A DNA stretch of 64,000 bases from Terebella lapidaria (lineage: Eukaryota; Annelida; Polychaeta; Terebellida; Terebellidae): NCBI GenBank assembly GCA_949152475.1, contig OX424570.1, positions 3,398,181 to 3,462,180 of the forward strand, given 5' to 3'. Under the pieces are notes generated by a model that searched no databases, was not told the origin of the DNA, and worked only from the letters and a program-made list of their open reading frames with translations. Made by a program: the position numbers and the translations under genes. Of this stretch, positions 25,301 through 40,300 are shown piece by piece. Every line of letters starts with the position of its first letter. The stretch's first letter is position 1.

Positions 25301-28300
25301 GAAAATATTTAATAGAAAATATGTTTCATACATAACAAATTGTATTTGTTTTGCACAATCATATAAATCATGTATTCTCCCAACAATATTTCCTTGAATT
25401 TCAATCCTGTTCTGTTCAGAACACCCAATGTTAGACCCGTACCTTTTCTGTTGCGAGGATTCCTTGATTTCGTCTCAGGGCCAGGCTTCGCTTGAAGGTC
25501 CTCTGTCTGCACAGGCGAAAGTAGAACTAGGTCAGTCAAGGGATGTGCATCAAGTATATAATGTTTGGGACAGTGGATAATCAATGACAAAAAGCACATA
25601 TAATCTTTGTCATTATTTAACACTTTCATTGACAAAGTGAGGTTGTCAATTGATGAAAATTGGTGCATGGCATTCAATCAGAAAACGGAAAATTGACAAT
25701 TTAGCTGGATTCCAAATATTTACATTTCTGGTATGTACAGAATACCAGCATGAGATAACACTGAATGACAAGAACTACATGTATTGGTTTACAGCATGAG
25801 CTGTCTTTATAACATCTTAATGGGAGAGACAGTAACATTTTGGCCCGAGCACTGATGAGATCACTCACTCCGCTGTAGAGCCCGGACATATCCGGCCCCA
25901 CTCCCTCTGCCTCCTGTAGCCAGCTCTCCACCTTGCCTTCAGAAGATAGCGCCGTATCCCGGAATGTCCCCCGATCCAACAGCCCTGTCGCTACCTTCTC
26001 CAGCGCCTCGTCCTGTAACCATAGCAACTGAGAGAGTTAGGTCGCCATTTGGAGTTTATTTCTGGTTCAGTTTACACAATATCAGAAAACAGTTTGATTC
26101 GGCTGGTTACAAACTGTCTTGGTTTTACATATGACTATGAGTTAAGTTTTGACATTTATTCCGGTTTTGACATGAGTACAAGTGGTTCTGATATGTTTTT
26201 GATGTGGTTATGAACAGTTTTGGCCTGGTAGGAGTGGTTTTCTCACCTCGTCCTCTTTGCTGCTGTAGTGTTGGATGATCTTGAGCCCCTCCATCAGCCG
26301 ATACAGATCGTCCTTCGTGTCGATGCCGCTCAAGGCCTGTAAAGCGACCTGTGTCTCTGTCCGGACGTCATCCTGCATTAAACCAGACATATCTTAGTTC
26401 TGGTACTGGCTTTCTATGATGTACTTATAGTGCGCTTAATTTCAAACCATTGTACTATTTTAACTTATTTTTTCACTTTTAGAAATTGTAGGTTGTACAG
26501 ATTTTATTACGTGCAATTAATTTTATGAGGCAGTGCAGGAATGAACAAGACACATATGTATGTGAGATACTGTAAATCCACTATATTTCTGGAACTAGTA
26601 GCTTTTGCATCGAGGCAAAGTGCACATTCCATTGCCATTTCATTCCACAGAAGGCGTGTATTCACAGCAAAAAAATTTCAACCATTTCCCAGACTAAAAA
26701 GATGTTGATATAATGTTTATTTTTTCAGTGAGATTGGTAGAAAGAATCCTTACGGAGAGGTCTGTGAGTAGAGGGAGCAGGGCGACGATGACATCCTTCC
26801 TGTCGGCCCCGATGATCGTCAGCGTGCGGACTGCATTACCACGTACGATTTCGTTCTTACTCGACAGCTGACTGATCAGCTTGGTCACCATCCGACCTTC
26901 CTGTGTGCTCGAAAACCCGATCTCTCTGCCATGTGGGAAAAAGGTAGAGTTTTTTATTTTAGCAAATATGACAAGCAAAAACAAGTTATGTCATACAAGT
27001 CATAGACTTTCAAAAATTGTAAAAAGTAAAACCCCAAATAGACTCTTGTCGGTAAAAGTATTTAGTTTTGCTCCACCAAAAAGTTTACAGCATTTCATAA
27101 CAAACTAATGACTCGCGAAGCAAGACTTACTTGTTGATTTGTATCGTGTAGTCGCAGATTTTGGTGTGCGTAGCATTGTTGACATTGTCCAACATAGCAG
27201 TGAAAGCGCTGACGATCCCAGTTACTGTCGCGTTAACAGACTTTGGAAACCACGTCTCTGAGCAGATCTTGCGTAGTAACGGAGGCACATCGTCCTGATC
27301 CTCCTGTCAATTTTTTACGAAGTGTGGCCAGAATGTTTTGACATAAAACGTAAGATGCATCACTTTACAATTTTGAGGCATGTTATATTCTCATTCAATA
27401 GGGGGCAGCACTGTTATATCGTTTGTAATCAACAACGACGTAAATTATGGCAGTGAAATTATATTGAATACGCCAGAAAAACAGTGTAATGAGGTCATGT
27501 GTAAACTAAAAACAGTGCTGCCAGCTGGCCATTGCAGATATTTCTGAACATGCCCCATTAGTTCAAATTTGGGCCAGTTAGTGCCTCATGTTTATTGTTT
27601 TGTACAATCAAGTGTCAAGTCAGAGTATATAAGTTTGTGGGATTGGTTTGAACTCTGACCTCTGAGATGACCGTAGAGGCGACGGTTCCCTGTCGAGAGG
27701 TGACTTTCTGGCGCGGTGACGCTTGGGAACTCCCAGACAGGTCAGGCATCGTGAACTTTGAATGCCGAGACCCCTCTAGAGAAGAAAGTTTGTAAAGATG
27801 ACCTACATCGTTGGAACCACTGGGGAAAATTTGACCTATTTATAGCATTTATTGTACTTTTAAAATTATTTGTTCGAAATGCCAAATGCCTAAATGGACA
27901 ATCAAAATATGAATTTTCTTGTTTAATATATCAAGACGTTTTTCATTTTTATTAATTTATACTACATGCAGTATGTTTTTTTTACTACTTTTTACTTCAT
28001 TACGTGAAATTCATCAGGGGCCTGTTTCACTAAGATCATAAAGAGCTCGTTAGCAGCAAAATTCTCGTTAAATTAAAGAATCCTCGTTGATAACGAGGGT
28101 TTATCAATCACTAAGATTTCCATCGTTAAAAATGTTCGATGTATCCATCGTCAACAATATGTTGTCATAGTTATTTTTGTGTTTTTATTTCCATTGGTAA
28201 AAACTTCAAGGAGCACTTTATATAACGAGCTCGCTATCTTAGTGAAACGGACCCCTGATCCCATTAATCAATTGTTTGTACACTGGCACACACCATAGAC

Positions 28301-31300
28301 CACCATAGACTTGCGGCCGGGCGTGGAGGCGGTTTGCCGAGTGATGACTTTCTCCTTGCGGCCCATGGTCGCCCCGGAAACCACACTACCGACCTCAGCT
28401 TCCTCTTCAGCATCCGCCCCGTTGGACAAGTCCGTCTGTCAACAGTGAAGAGTTGAATGGTGTTTCCTTATCATGGCTTAGAATGTTTCACTGAGAGATT
28501 CATACAAAAAATCAGACAAATTAAATGTACAAAAAATACATTTTTAAATTTCGAATTGACATGGATAATGAAAACGAAATCTTGTCTTGAACACTACATG
28601 TATGGCACATATCTCACTGAAAATGAATTTGATGTGAAGATCAACACATACATGTATATAAATCAACGGAAATGTGTAACAGCAGAAAGTGAGAAGAATA
28701 TACACACAACCATTTACAAGTACAGATATTGTTGCAAGATCAATGTTATATATGTATTTTCGCTAGCTGGAAGCTACCACACAAAGACTAATTGATGTTA
28801 CAAGATGAAGTATTACCGGGTATTGTATTATGCTACACTTTTCAAAATGTACAGAATCCTTCCAAACTCACCAAAGATCACAAACTAATATACCTACATA
28901 TTAGAATGGATTAACAAGTGGCAGTTATTTAGTAGCAAGATGAAACTTTCTCTCCAGATTTATATACATGTAAGCAGAAAAGTTGAGCATCGTCTACCAG
29001 AACGAAGCAATATCACAGCTCAGAATTCACCTTAGCATATTTCTGTAATCTTCGCTTTCTTCGAAGCTGTTTGAAATTTGATAGACAAGTTTTACACAAT
29101 ATATTACTCGCATAAGCTGGGTTTTTTGTTACCATAACTTGGCTGTATTTCCCAGTTGTTAATGTTTTAAATCCAAGGTTTAGGTCAGCATTGGGCATTC
29201 AAATCACACACAGCAATCACTCAAGGTGTTACGATACGGAAAACACCATCTCGTGAACTTGTGAAGAATACATTCTCGTGATTGGAGCAGGGGGTGAAAC
29301 CCAAAACTCACTTTCTGAACTTGGGTGTCAATTTCAGCATGTTCCATTTCCATATACGTTTGCTAATGTAGGACACAGGAATATATCGCTCAGAATGCGT
29401 GATAAATATTCTCAGTCAGGAACAATCACATTATTGAGTATGAAATTCAGAAACAGTAGATTTTTTGTTTAATTCAAAACTGTAATATTGTTAAAAAAAT
29501 TTGTGTGAAATTTGTAAACATAGCTATAAACTCTCATGTTCGGAGAATCCTTACCGCTCTTTCGAGCTTAGAACCTGAGTTTCTCCTTTTTCGAGAACGA
29601 CTAAACGACTCATCCAACTTTCTGAGGCTTTCCCGAAGTTTTTTCCTGGCTTCCTACTTTGCAATATCCAATACATATATGCAAAAATGAAAGTATGAAA
29701 ATGTACTATTTTGATAAATTTCAATTTTTTTTACAAACATTAGGTACATGTAATTATGTCATGTTTTACATGGTTTAAGTGTGACTGGACAAATTGTTCT
29801 ATCAGACAAACTATTTTCAAATACAATTTCTTTCAAATTTTTATACCTCTTGTATTTCAAGTGAGCTGTTTAATTATGGGACATTCTGAACACATTAGAA
29901 GCCAGATAAAACGGGAAAAATGATAATAAGCAGCGTAGAATTACAGTAAATTCAACTTAAACAAGACATTTTTCACATGTTTCATGAGCGAAATTTCCTG
30001 AAATAAGCATGGAAGTGTTCCAAAGAGATCAATATTTCAAAGACATTAATAAGTATAACATAAACACATGATATTCTCAAGAAATACCAAAGTACATGTA
30101 ATTACTACTGACAAACATCCAAAATACAATGATCACATTCTCATTTTTCTTAACAGTAATTTAGTTATTTTATGACACATTACGATTGTGCCCGCGCGCG
30201 GAGGTATACGCACGTCTGAGAGGTAGAGTGTCACGTCGTTATCCTCTTGCTCAGGCTCCGGATCTTCCTGGACACGACCGAAACGCGTGTCACCAACTGG
30301 CGCCTACACAGAAACATTCATAAACGATCGCCGTAACAGTCAGACAAGTAATCATCTCGCTATGTTGACTTCAAGAAATCAGAGTTCCAGTGAATAATAG
30401 TTCATAATCATTTGAAATTTTTCACTCTATTATTCCTACTATTATTGCTTGATATATACTGTATGAACAAGTCAGCTCTTTGTTTGGATTCCATTGAGAA
30501 AATATTCTATGTGCCAAACAACCTACATATACACATGAATAGACTCACAGGTTTGAGCTTCCATTGTTTCTCTGGTTCTACGGGTGCTGGTGGTTTTGGT
30601 TTATGAATATTCAACAGGCCTCTGATCACAGAGTTTGGGACATAACCTAAAACATCACGATATTCGATTTGTTCAAGTGCTGGAATCTATCAAAGAGACC
30701 TTCATTTTCATCCCCAAATCATATGTCCAATACATGGAAAATAGTAATTTTTATCAAACACATCATTACACTCCTAATCTCTAGAAAATTGTCTCATTAT
30801 GCCAACTTCATGACAAACAATATCAAAGTTATTATTTATTTGATATGAAAGAAATTCCCCGAGATCTCGACAGAAGTCCCCCTCACCGTCCGGAGCTACT
30901 GGGTATTTTTTGCGCTGTTCCTCGGCGTGTCTCAATCTCTCCTCTTCCAGCCTGGCCGCCTCTACGTCCTCCGAATCCGGCGGCTGTTCCGTCGTCTCCA
31001 CATCCTCCCCCTGCTGTGTCACCGTGGCAACCACATCCAGCAGCTTCTTGCTTCCCTTCTTCCGTGAAGAATTCAACGCCTTCGTCTTCCCTGTAGTGAC
31101 GAACATTGAGGTCAACTATACTCAATTTCAAATTTTTTGAAAGCTACTAACAAAAATGTCTTAATAGTATGAACTGAACTACACTAAGCTACTTGTGGTT
31201 TTGGTGACATGACTAGGTTACAACTGTGGTACAGAAACCTAGTACACTGAATACATCTATTACAGCCACGTGTTACAAGTCCATTACACAACATTGTGAT

Positions 31301-34300
31301 TATAACACAACATGTGGAAAAACTGATTTTCGATGACATTTAAATTGAAGAACTGAAGCAACTCATCGAACAAATTTTAAACATATTTCTTGGTTTAAAT
31401 GCATTACAAATTGGTGGTTTCATGAAATACATGTAGACTACAGTTGATTTTCTAGTGGGATATGTGGGTGGGTGGGTGTTGGGGACGGATGGAGTGGGGT
31501 TTGTATGGTAATGATAACGAGAGGGGGAGGTGAGTTGGATAGCTCTAATGAACTACCGTGTACAACCAATGGTGGATGGGGTTCACACAACATGGAACGC
31601 CTATTTAAGATTGTCAGAAATTATCACTCACTTTTCCATCTCTCACCCAGTTTTACAGACGACTTTCGGCGCTGAGGCCCCATGGCACTCAGTCTGTGCT
31701 CAGAGTGCACTGCGCACTCTGCACTCTCAGTGGCACTAACGGCCGACGCTTGGTGTTGGATCTGGATGCAAGGTGACTGGCGGCTACAAGTGTTCCTATG
31801 GCAACGACTGCTGTTTCTGCTTCTCTCCCGATGTGCGGATAGTTTTACTGTGGCGTCTTCCCTCTTTTTGGCTGCAAAGTGACATGTTTTATTTCTAAGT
31901 TGTCTTTAAACATATTACATAATATCTCACTCAAGTGATCATTTTGTCAGAAGAATTATGTTTTTGTGGTATGGATCGAAAATAAGCTTTCAATGACAAA
32001 ACATAAAATACCATCAAAGCAAAGATATCAAATTTGTATGGGGAAGATCTGAATAACCCTTTCTTGAATCTTACCCATGGATATATTGACCTCTCCATAT
32101 ACTGAACATCATTATCTGCACCGCTTATATGCATGCAATGAGGTACATAACAATAGGCTTAGGAACCACAAGATAGGAATAGAGCTTACTGAATTCATTC
32201 CAGGATCTGTGAGGACTTGCGTCTCGTGTGTGTTGTATTTCCCCTGTAGAAAACAAAATTCAACCTCATCACATCAATCCTGATGTTGAGGAAATGAATA
32301 TGAACACACTTTACCTGCATTCAATACAATAATGGATGTAAAATGCCTAAAAATCCCAGTGCTGAGATTTTACCTGCCTACATGAATGTATATGCATGTG
32401 TGCTAATTATTTTGTGCCACTACTTCTAGCGCTGATGTTTCTGTACAGTTACCATGGCAGCGAGAAAAGCAGACAAGTAATTACTATAACACCCCTAATT
32501 AACTGCTAGAGGCCGGGTTGATGCTCTATAAGTCTATCCTAGGTATGTGTAAAACTAAGTCCTACACATTTGTCAATATATGATCACATCCATATTTAGC
32601 TACTTCATATAATTAATTCATTCCTGATGACTCAGTTGTTATAGATTTAAATACCATGGCAACCATATTTGCTTTGATTTGCACCTTTGCACCGTGTTGC
32701 AGGACTTTAGAAGTGACAGTTTATCAGAAGATAGTGTTGATTGTATGACGTACGACATAACTGCGACGTAACTAATTCGTTATTAGAGATTGCAGCCGAG
32801 TGAACATTTAATCATCTCGTGAACTTTCTAATCCGTGCAAAAAAAAAGCAGGAATTCATTTATGATCGTCATACAATGTCAAATAATATCGTTCCACACA
32901 TATCTTTCGAACAATGACTACGACAAAAAAAATCCTTGTACCCAATGTCCCTCAGGGCCGATGTAAGGGAAACAATAAAGATCCGCTTCAAAAAATACTC
33001 AAAGCTTGGAGTCGCTCAGGCGTGACTTGCACACGTCTATGGCAGTTCACGCTTGACTTGGCACGCTCGCACACCTCCGCCCGCCCGTCTGTCTCCCTCC
33101 CCACCTCATTATATAAGGATATTAACTCAACGGGATATTATTCTTTCCCGTAGGTGATCAATGTTTATTCGCCATGGTATCGAGGGGAGCTTTTGTTCAT
33201 GATTCCAAAGCCCCGATGAATCTTTGAAGGAAGCACGAGGGATGGGATTTGGTAGCGGTGTTTTTTCCTATGGTGATGGGAAAATAATATACCCAATGGC
33301 GACAGTGCGATGCTAGAAAAGACTCAATTGGCGACCATGTGGCAGGGTTTATTTGGCGTGATGTTTGTAATCAATAAAACCTTTTATCCTGATTGCAAAT
33401 CCTATTGTTACATCTTGAAATGATTCAAACTCATTATAACATTATAACTAGACGTCAAGGCCTAAAGATGCCTTGGAGGCATTTCGGTGTGATGATTAAT
33501 TTATAATATATACTAGATATCGAAGAAAATGAAAAATGTCGACTCCGTTAAAATAATACCCCTTAGACATGTTTGTCTAGGGCGACGAGTCCGAAAAAAA
33601 AGTCCGTTTCGCTCTACGACTCACCGTTTCCGAGATATCGACGAAAACGAGAAATGCCGACTCGGCAAAAAAATTTCGGGTCAAGGTCAAAGTTCATCCA
33701 TAATACCCCTTAGACATGTTTGTCTAGGGCGACGAGTCAGATAATGACGTCCGTTTCACTCTACGACACACCGTTCCCGAGATATCAACGAAATCGACGA
33801 GTCAGAAAAAAAAGTCTGTTTCGCTCTACGACTCACCGTTTCCGAGATATCGACGAAAACGAGAAATGCCGACTCGGCAAAAAAATTTCGGGTCAAGGTC
33901 AAAGTTCATCCATAATACCCCTTAGACATGTTTGTCTAGGGCGACGAGTCCGATAATAACGTCCGTTTCGCTCTACGACACACCGTTCCCAAGATATCGA
34001 CGAAAATCAAAAGTTCTAAAATAACTTTTATTTTTATACTATGCATACTTACCTCTGACTCTGGGGTCGTGTAATTGGCGAGCCCTCATTCGCCAACCAC
34101 ACATGAAATATGGGTGAAAAAGCTAAACGAAAGTTAGCCGGTCCGTTTAGACCCTGCGTTAGTAATGGTAGTTACCTGAGCAGTTCACCCTCCGTGTGGT
34201 AGCATAATCGTGCCGGTCCACTGCCTCCCAGTTCACTTTTGTTGAGTTGCAACACTTGATCACTGAAGGTTATCTTCTGAAAAGACAAGAAGATAATCAG

Positions 34301-37300
34301 CGGGGAGGAGGGTGGGACCATCCAACGTCAGAGGTAAGTATGCATAGTATAAAAATAAAAGTTATTTTAGAACTTTTGATTTGTTATGCTAAGCGATACT
34401 TACCTCTGACTCTGGGGAATGGCCTGCCGGTGGTGGGCCCCTCAGAGAGAAAGTACGCCTTGCACAAGATCATCCCCTGAAAGTAGAAGGATGAGAACTA
34501 TGCATAATACCAGTGACTATAATTACTGTATAAAGGATAAGGAACCCGCTCCTTTCCTATAGTAATTATAATACTAATTAACCACAGAGTAGCTCGGAAG
34601 TTAATAGTATACTGAGAGATACTTTGTAATCCAGAAGAATCTGAGATTACATACCTGTCGTCGAGTCCCTTGTGAGGCGATGAGCCGTAGCTAGGTGTTG
34701 AGACGGCGCTCCCCCCCCGGACTCTTGGCAGAAGAAGCAGTGGGTTGCACGATGACTTGTGCTGCGACGATGGGTCCCAGATGATAGAGGTCATCCGCGA
34801 GGAGCGATACATCGCGCAGGTAAAATGAGGAAAACGTAGAGTGAGATCTCCAAGTGGCTGCCTTCATGAGATCCTGAAGTGACATGTTGTGTGCAAACGA
34901 CCAGGAAGTGGAGATGGCGCGAACCTCGTGAGCCGTACGACCGTAGAGCTGATGTAGGTCCCGACGATCCTTACTGTAAGCACGTGTAACAACAGCCTTG
35001 ATCCAAAGCGAGATCGTGTTCTTGGAGACCTGTCCTCTCGATGCCGAAAACGGGAGAAAGAGGTGAGATTCCCTTGGTCGTGAAGGCTTAGTCCTCTTCA
35101 GATACAACCGTAACGCACGCACCGGACACAGGGACAGATCCCCACAGTCAGTCGCCAACTGAGATAAGGCAGGGACAGAGAACGTTCGCATCCCAGCCGC
35201 CAGGGCAGAAGGAGTTTCGGTCTTGGCAAGAAACCCCAGATGGTACTGGAGGGTAACAGAAGACCAATCTTCCGGGTGTAAGACCTCCGCAGACAGTCCC
35301 TGAAGCTCACTGACCCGCTTCGCGGAAGCAAGGGCCAACAGGAACACAGTCTTGTGCGTGAGAAAACGAAGCTCCGCTTCCTCGAGAGGCTCATATGGAG
35401 ATTCATTGAGGCTACAAAGGACCAATGACAAGTCCCATTTTGGTGCGCGGGAGACCGGAGGCAAATCCTGGGCGAAGGACTTGAACAGGGCCGAAATCTC
35501 CCGTGATGTAGAAATGTCCAAACCGTGAGAAGCTAGCACATTAGACAATGCCGCACGGTATCCCTTGACAGTAGTAAGCGCCCTCTTGCGCTTGTCTCTC
35601 AACCAGACAAAGAAGTCCGCTACCGTAGGGAGAGGGGGACGGCGTGGATCAACTTGCCGTCGACCACACCAAGAAGAGAAGACTCTCCACTTGGCTTGAT
35701 ATAATCGCTCTGAGGATGACCGAACTGTTCTGGACATCCGCTTGGCAGCGTTCTTCGAAAAGCCAGCCTTTCTGAATGAACGCCTGATAATCTCCACGCG
35801 TGAAGATGGAGAACGCCCAGATGCTCGTGAAACTGACGTCCCTGACGAAGCAGGCTGGGGATCGGTGGTAACAACCGTGGAAGATCCGTCAGAAGCTCCA
35901 GGAGTTCCGGAAACCAAGGCTTGGCTGGCCAGCAGGGAGCCACCAAGATGATCTGGGCCGAGCTTAACCGAATCCTCTGTAGAACCACGGGAATCAGTGA
36001 GAACGGAGGAAAAGCGTACGCCCATAGGATGGACCAGTCCTGAGCGAGGGCGTCTACTGCCCAGGCATGAGGGTCCGGGAACGGGGACACATAGAGAGGT
36101 AGACGATTGTTCTGGAACGTGGCGAACAGGTCCAAGTGAGGCTGACCCCAAAGACGCCACAGGTGACTGCAAACCTGAGGGTTCAGAGACCAGTTCGTGG
36201 AAACCGGACCCTTCCTCGAAAGGGCGTCGGCGATGGTGTTCATGGAGCCCGGGATGTGTCGGGCCAGAAGACTGACATCCTGGGATTCCGCCCACTCCAA
36301 GATTCTTCGAGTCAAGGCGCTTAGCTCCCTTGATCGTGTCCCCCCCTGATTCTTGATATAGCCGACGACCGTCGTGTTGTCGGTCATGGCCAGTACCGTG
36401 GACCCGGCAACCGTCTGATGAAAATGGCGCAGGCCCAACCAGACAGCCCTGAGCTCCAGCCAATTGATGTGATGCCGGAGATCGGCCGCCGACCAGAGAC
36501 CGGAGACTTGACTTTCGCCGAGGTGAGCACCCCAACCGAGGCGAGACGCGTCGGAGAACAGGAGAAAGTCGGGCTCCAACTCGTGAATCGGATGACCCCG
36601 TAGCAGGTTGACTGGATCGGACCACCAGAGGAGATCTGGCTGGAGAGCGGAAACCACCGGAACCAGAGTTGACAAGTCCTGCTCGGAGGACCAGTGGTCC
36701 TTCAAGTGGAACTGGATCGCCCGCATGCGCAACCGTGCACCAGGGACGATCTTCTCTAGCGACACCATGTGACCTAGGAGCCTCAGGAACACCACCGCCG
36801 CGACGGGAACCCCGGTGGAGAAAGACCGTAGAACGCCGTTCAAACGTTGAATACGATCTGCCGTCGGACGTGTCAGGAAGGACTGCGTGTCGATGTCCAT
36901 CCCGAGGTAGGTGACACGCTGGGAAGGAGCCAAGTCTGACTTCTTGAAATTTATGATGAGACCGACTCGCTGACAAAGCCGAACGATCTGGTCCGTGTGT
37001 GCGGCCACCGTCTGCTGGTCCGTGGCCGTAATCAGCCAATCGTCCAGATACCTCGTGAGACGAATCCCCCTGCGGTGCGCCCACGCCGATACCGGCTGAA
37101 ACACCCTGGTGAACAGGAACGGGGCGGTGGAGAGGCCGAAACACAGAGCACGGAACTGGTAGATCACGCTGCCCCACTGGAAACGAAGGTAGGGCCGTGA
37201 TGAGGGATGAATCGGGATGTGAAAGTAGGCATCTTTCAGATCTATGGAGGTCATCCAGTCCCCGCTGCGCAGAGACAGTAGAACCGTCCGTGGGCACTCC

Positions 37301-40300
37301 ATGGAAAACTTCTCCTTGGAGACAAACTTGTTCAGGGGACTGAGGTCGATTATCGGTCGCCAGCCGCCCGTGAGCTTGGGGACGACAAACAGACGACTGT
37401 AGAAGCCGGGAGAGTTCTGGGTCACCTTCTCCGTGGCTTCCTTGAGGAGCATCTCGGACACGAGGGCGTCCAGGACCGCAAACTTCTCCGACCCCGGGGC
37501 GTAGGATGCGAACGCTATCGGTAGAGGGGAGAGAGGAGGCGCCTGACTGAAGGGAATCCGGTACCCGTGACGCAGTATGGTAGTTACTAGACAGTCCTCG
37601 AATTCCGTATCCCAGACTGGCCAAAAGGCCTGAAGACGAGCTCCCACGGGGGATACATCCGAATCGTGGTTCCGTGGGAGCGTCTGGGACACATCAGGAG
37701 CGGGGCTGAGGCTTGGCAGAAGACGAGGATCCACTGCCGCCGCGACCTCCACGTGAAGAGTTAGTCGACTTCTTGTTCTTGTCAAACTTGGAGCCTTTAG
37801 AAAACTGAGACGACTGAGACTGCTGTTTCGACTCCGTGGCCTTGACCTTCGGGATCTTGAACGACGAGGAAGAGGATGCCGCAGGCTTCTTCTCCTGGCG
37901 TTCCACCAATTTAACTAAGTTAAATTTGCTGAGAAGGTCCGCTTCCTGGGCAACCGCCTGGCCTGCCTTGGCCAGGACATCCGGGTCAAAGAGGCGAGGA
38001 CCAAAGACCGAGGACGTGCGTAACTTGGACTTGAAGGCGTCCGACAGCTTGGAGGTAGATCTCTTGAGAAAGGCGTCCCGTCGCCTGAGAACGACGTTGG
38101 CCCACTCCACGTGCGACTCCTTCGTAATCTGTCCCACACACTTGTTAACGGAGGAAAGAGTCCTCTTGATGCGCAGCAACTCCGACACCGGTACTTGAAC
38201 AGTGGCATCCGTGTCCAAATCGGCGTCCGCTGGAACCGAACCGGGGGCCAGACGGTCGACCTGCACGCTGAGGAGGCCCGAGAGCCAGTCGAGGGTGTTG
38301 GCAACCAGTTGTACCCGACGCGGGTAAGATTCCCAGGTCTTGAGATCTGAGTCCGAAAGTGTAGCGGTAACACTCGAGGACTTGAGCCCAGGGGCGATGA
38401 CTGACAGGTCGTCATTCACCGCCGCTGCCTCCAGAGTGCTACCGCAATCCGTAGACTGGTAGTGCTTTAATTGTCCTTGGAAGCACGAGGCGAACTTGCC
38501 AGCTCGTAGGGGCTGTCCATTGACTGGGACGATCTTCTCTTCCACTAGAGTCCGTACTGACAAGATACCCTCGGACCACGGGAAGCGCACGTCCGGCTCC
38601 GGCTGCTGACGGGCGTGGAGCACACGCTCACCCACCGACGTATAAGAAGTCCCCTTGGCTACAGGTAGCTCAATCTCGTCAGGGAAGGCCTCCTGAACCC
38701 AAACGCGGACCTGGGCAAAGGTGTCGTCGTCAGACTTGGAGGAGGAAGGCTTGGAGGTACCGGCCGTAGCTGAGGAGTCGGCAGACCTAGCCGGGCTAGC
38801 CACCCGCGGCTTCTTGACTGGAGGTTCATCCGAGATCTGGTCTGCCGGGGGGGGAGGCAACGAGACTGGAGGCTCCAAAACAGCAACAGAGGACGACCCG
38901 GCCGCGTGTTGCTCACCTTCAGACCTAGGGGCGTGGTCTGAAGCGGGACGCTTGGGCTCCCTCACACGGTCGTAGTCCGAGCGTGAACTTTTCTCTCCAC
39001 GGCTACCGTGAGAATCCCTGGAGGAGTAGTCCCTGCGGTCCGCACGCTCCCGACGGTAGTAGTAGTCCCTATCGTCACGAGAACGGCCGGAACGGTAGTA
39101 ACGATCCAACTCTTCATGGTAAGAACGGTCAAAGTCATATTCACGACGATGATCATAAACCCAATCACGGAACCGATCCGCGCGGCTGGAGGACGGACGA
39201 TCCCAATCGCCGGAACGGTGTTGATCCACAGGCCGAGCTGGACGGTGGCGGCGGTCAGGCGAGGACGGGCGGCCCACCGCTGGAAGAACACTATCCGCCG
39301 TGGCTGTTGACCCGCGGTGCGAATCTCCACTGGAGGAAGACGACCGGCTGTCCGCGCGTCGACTGACGGACGGTGGAAGATCGCGGGGCAGAACACTGGG
39401 CTGAGAAACCCCCGGGCTGGCCACCGGTGGCTGCTGATCACGGTCACGGTCGGGTAAGCACCCGCGCGGCACCGCTGCGGCTGGAGAAGAGGTACCCTGG
39501 GCTGAAGAGGCGTCACGGTGCTGAACACGGCCCGGGCTACCAGCGAGAGACTTGTCCACCACAAGCACATCAACAGGGCCGTCGGAGAGCTGGACGGTGG
39601 AGTAGTCGGGGGGGCCACACTTGGCACGACCGACGGGGCCCCTGCCTTCACCTGACTGTTCCTCCGAGACCGACTCGCCGGTCTCGGCAGCCTGGGAACG
39701 GGAATCCACCGTGGCCGAGTCAACTGGCTCCGAGAAGATCGGGTCCAACGAAGGCAAACCCCAGGAACACGAAGGCTGGTCAGCTGGACTGTGGCTCGGG
39801 GGGTTGCCGCCGACGAACGGGTCACCAGAGAGAAGCGGCGTCGGAACTTCATCCACCGTGGGGGTGGCCGGTGTCGCAACTCCTTTCCCAACCAGGGACG
39901 ACAACATCGCCGACATGGACGCAATGGAAGTCTGCAAATTCCCAACCGTCTGTTCGAGGGAATCAAGACGAGAGGAGGAAGAGGAATCCAGAGATCGTCG
40001 ATCAGCAGAACGCGACCTCTTCTTCTCCCTGTCGATCCTACGCTGATCTATCCTGTCGAATCTGTCATCGGGCCAAGATTCGCAGATCTGACAGCGCTGA
40101 GACGCACAGCAAACAAACGGTCTGCAAGACGGACAGCGATCGTGAGGATCGAGATCGAGAGGAACCAAGAAGTGTCCACACTTGGTACATCTCCTGACAG
40201 AAGACGATTCCATCGTAGAAACAGCTAAGTTCCAAAATCCAAACTTCAAAGGGGCAATCGCGAGCGACGCAAAGTTGTTGTTGACAGGAGCTCGCCAAAA

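Noticed and set aside
38983-40228. Several plus-strand R/G-rich open frames
   Set aside because: Antisense shadows of the R/S-rich DIRS first frame; composition artefact.
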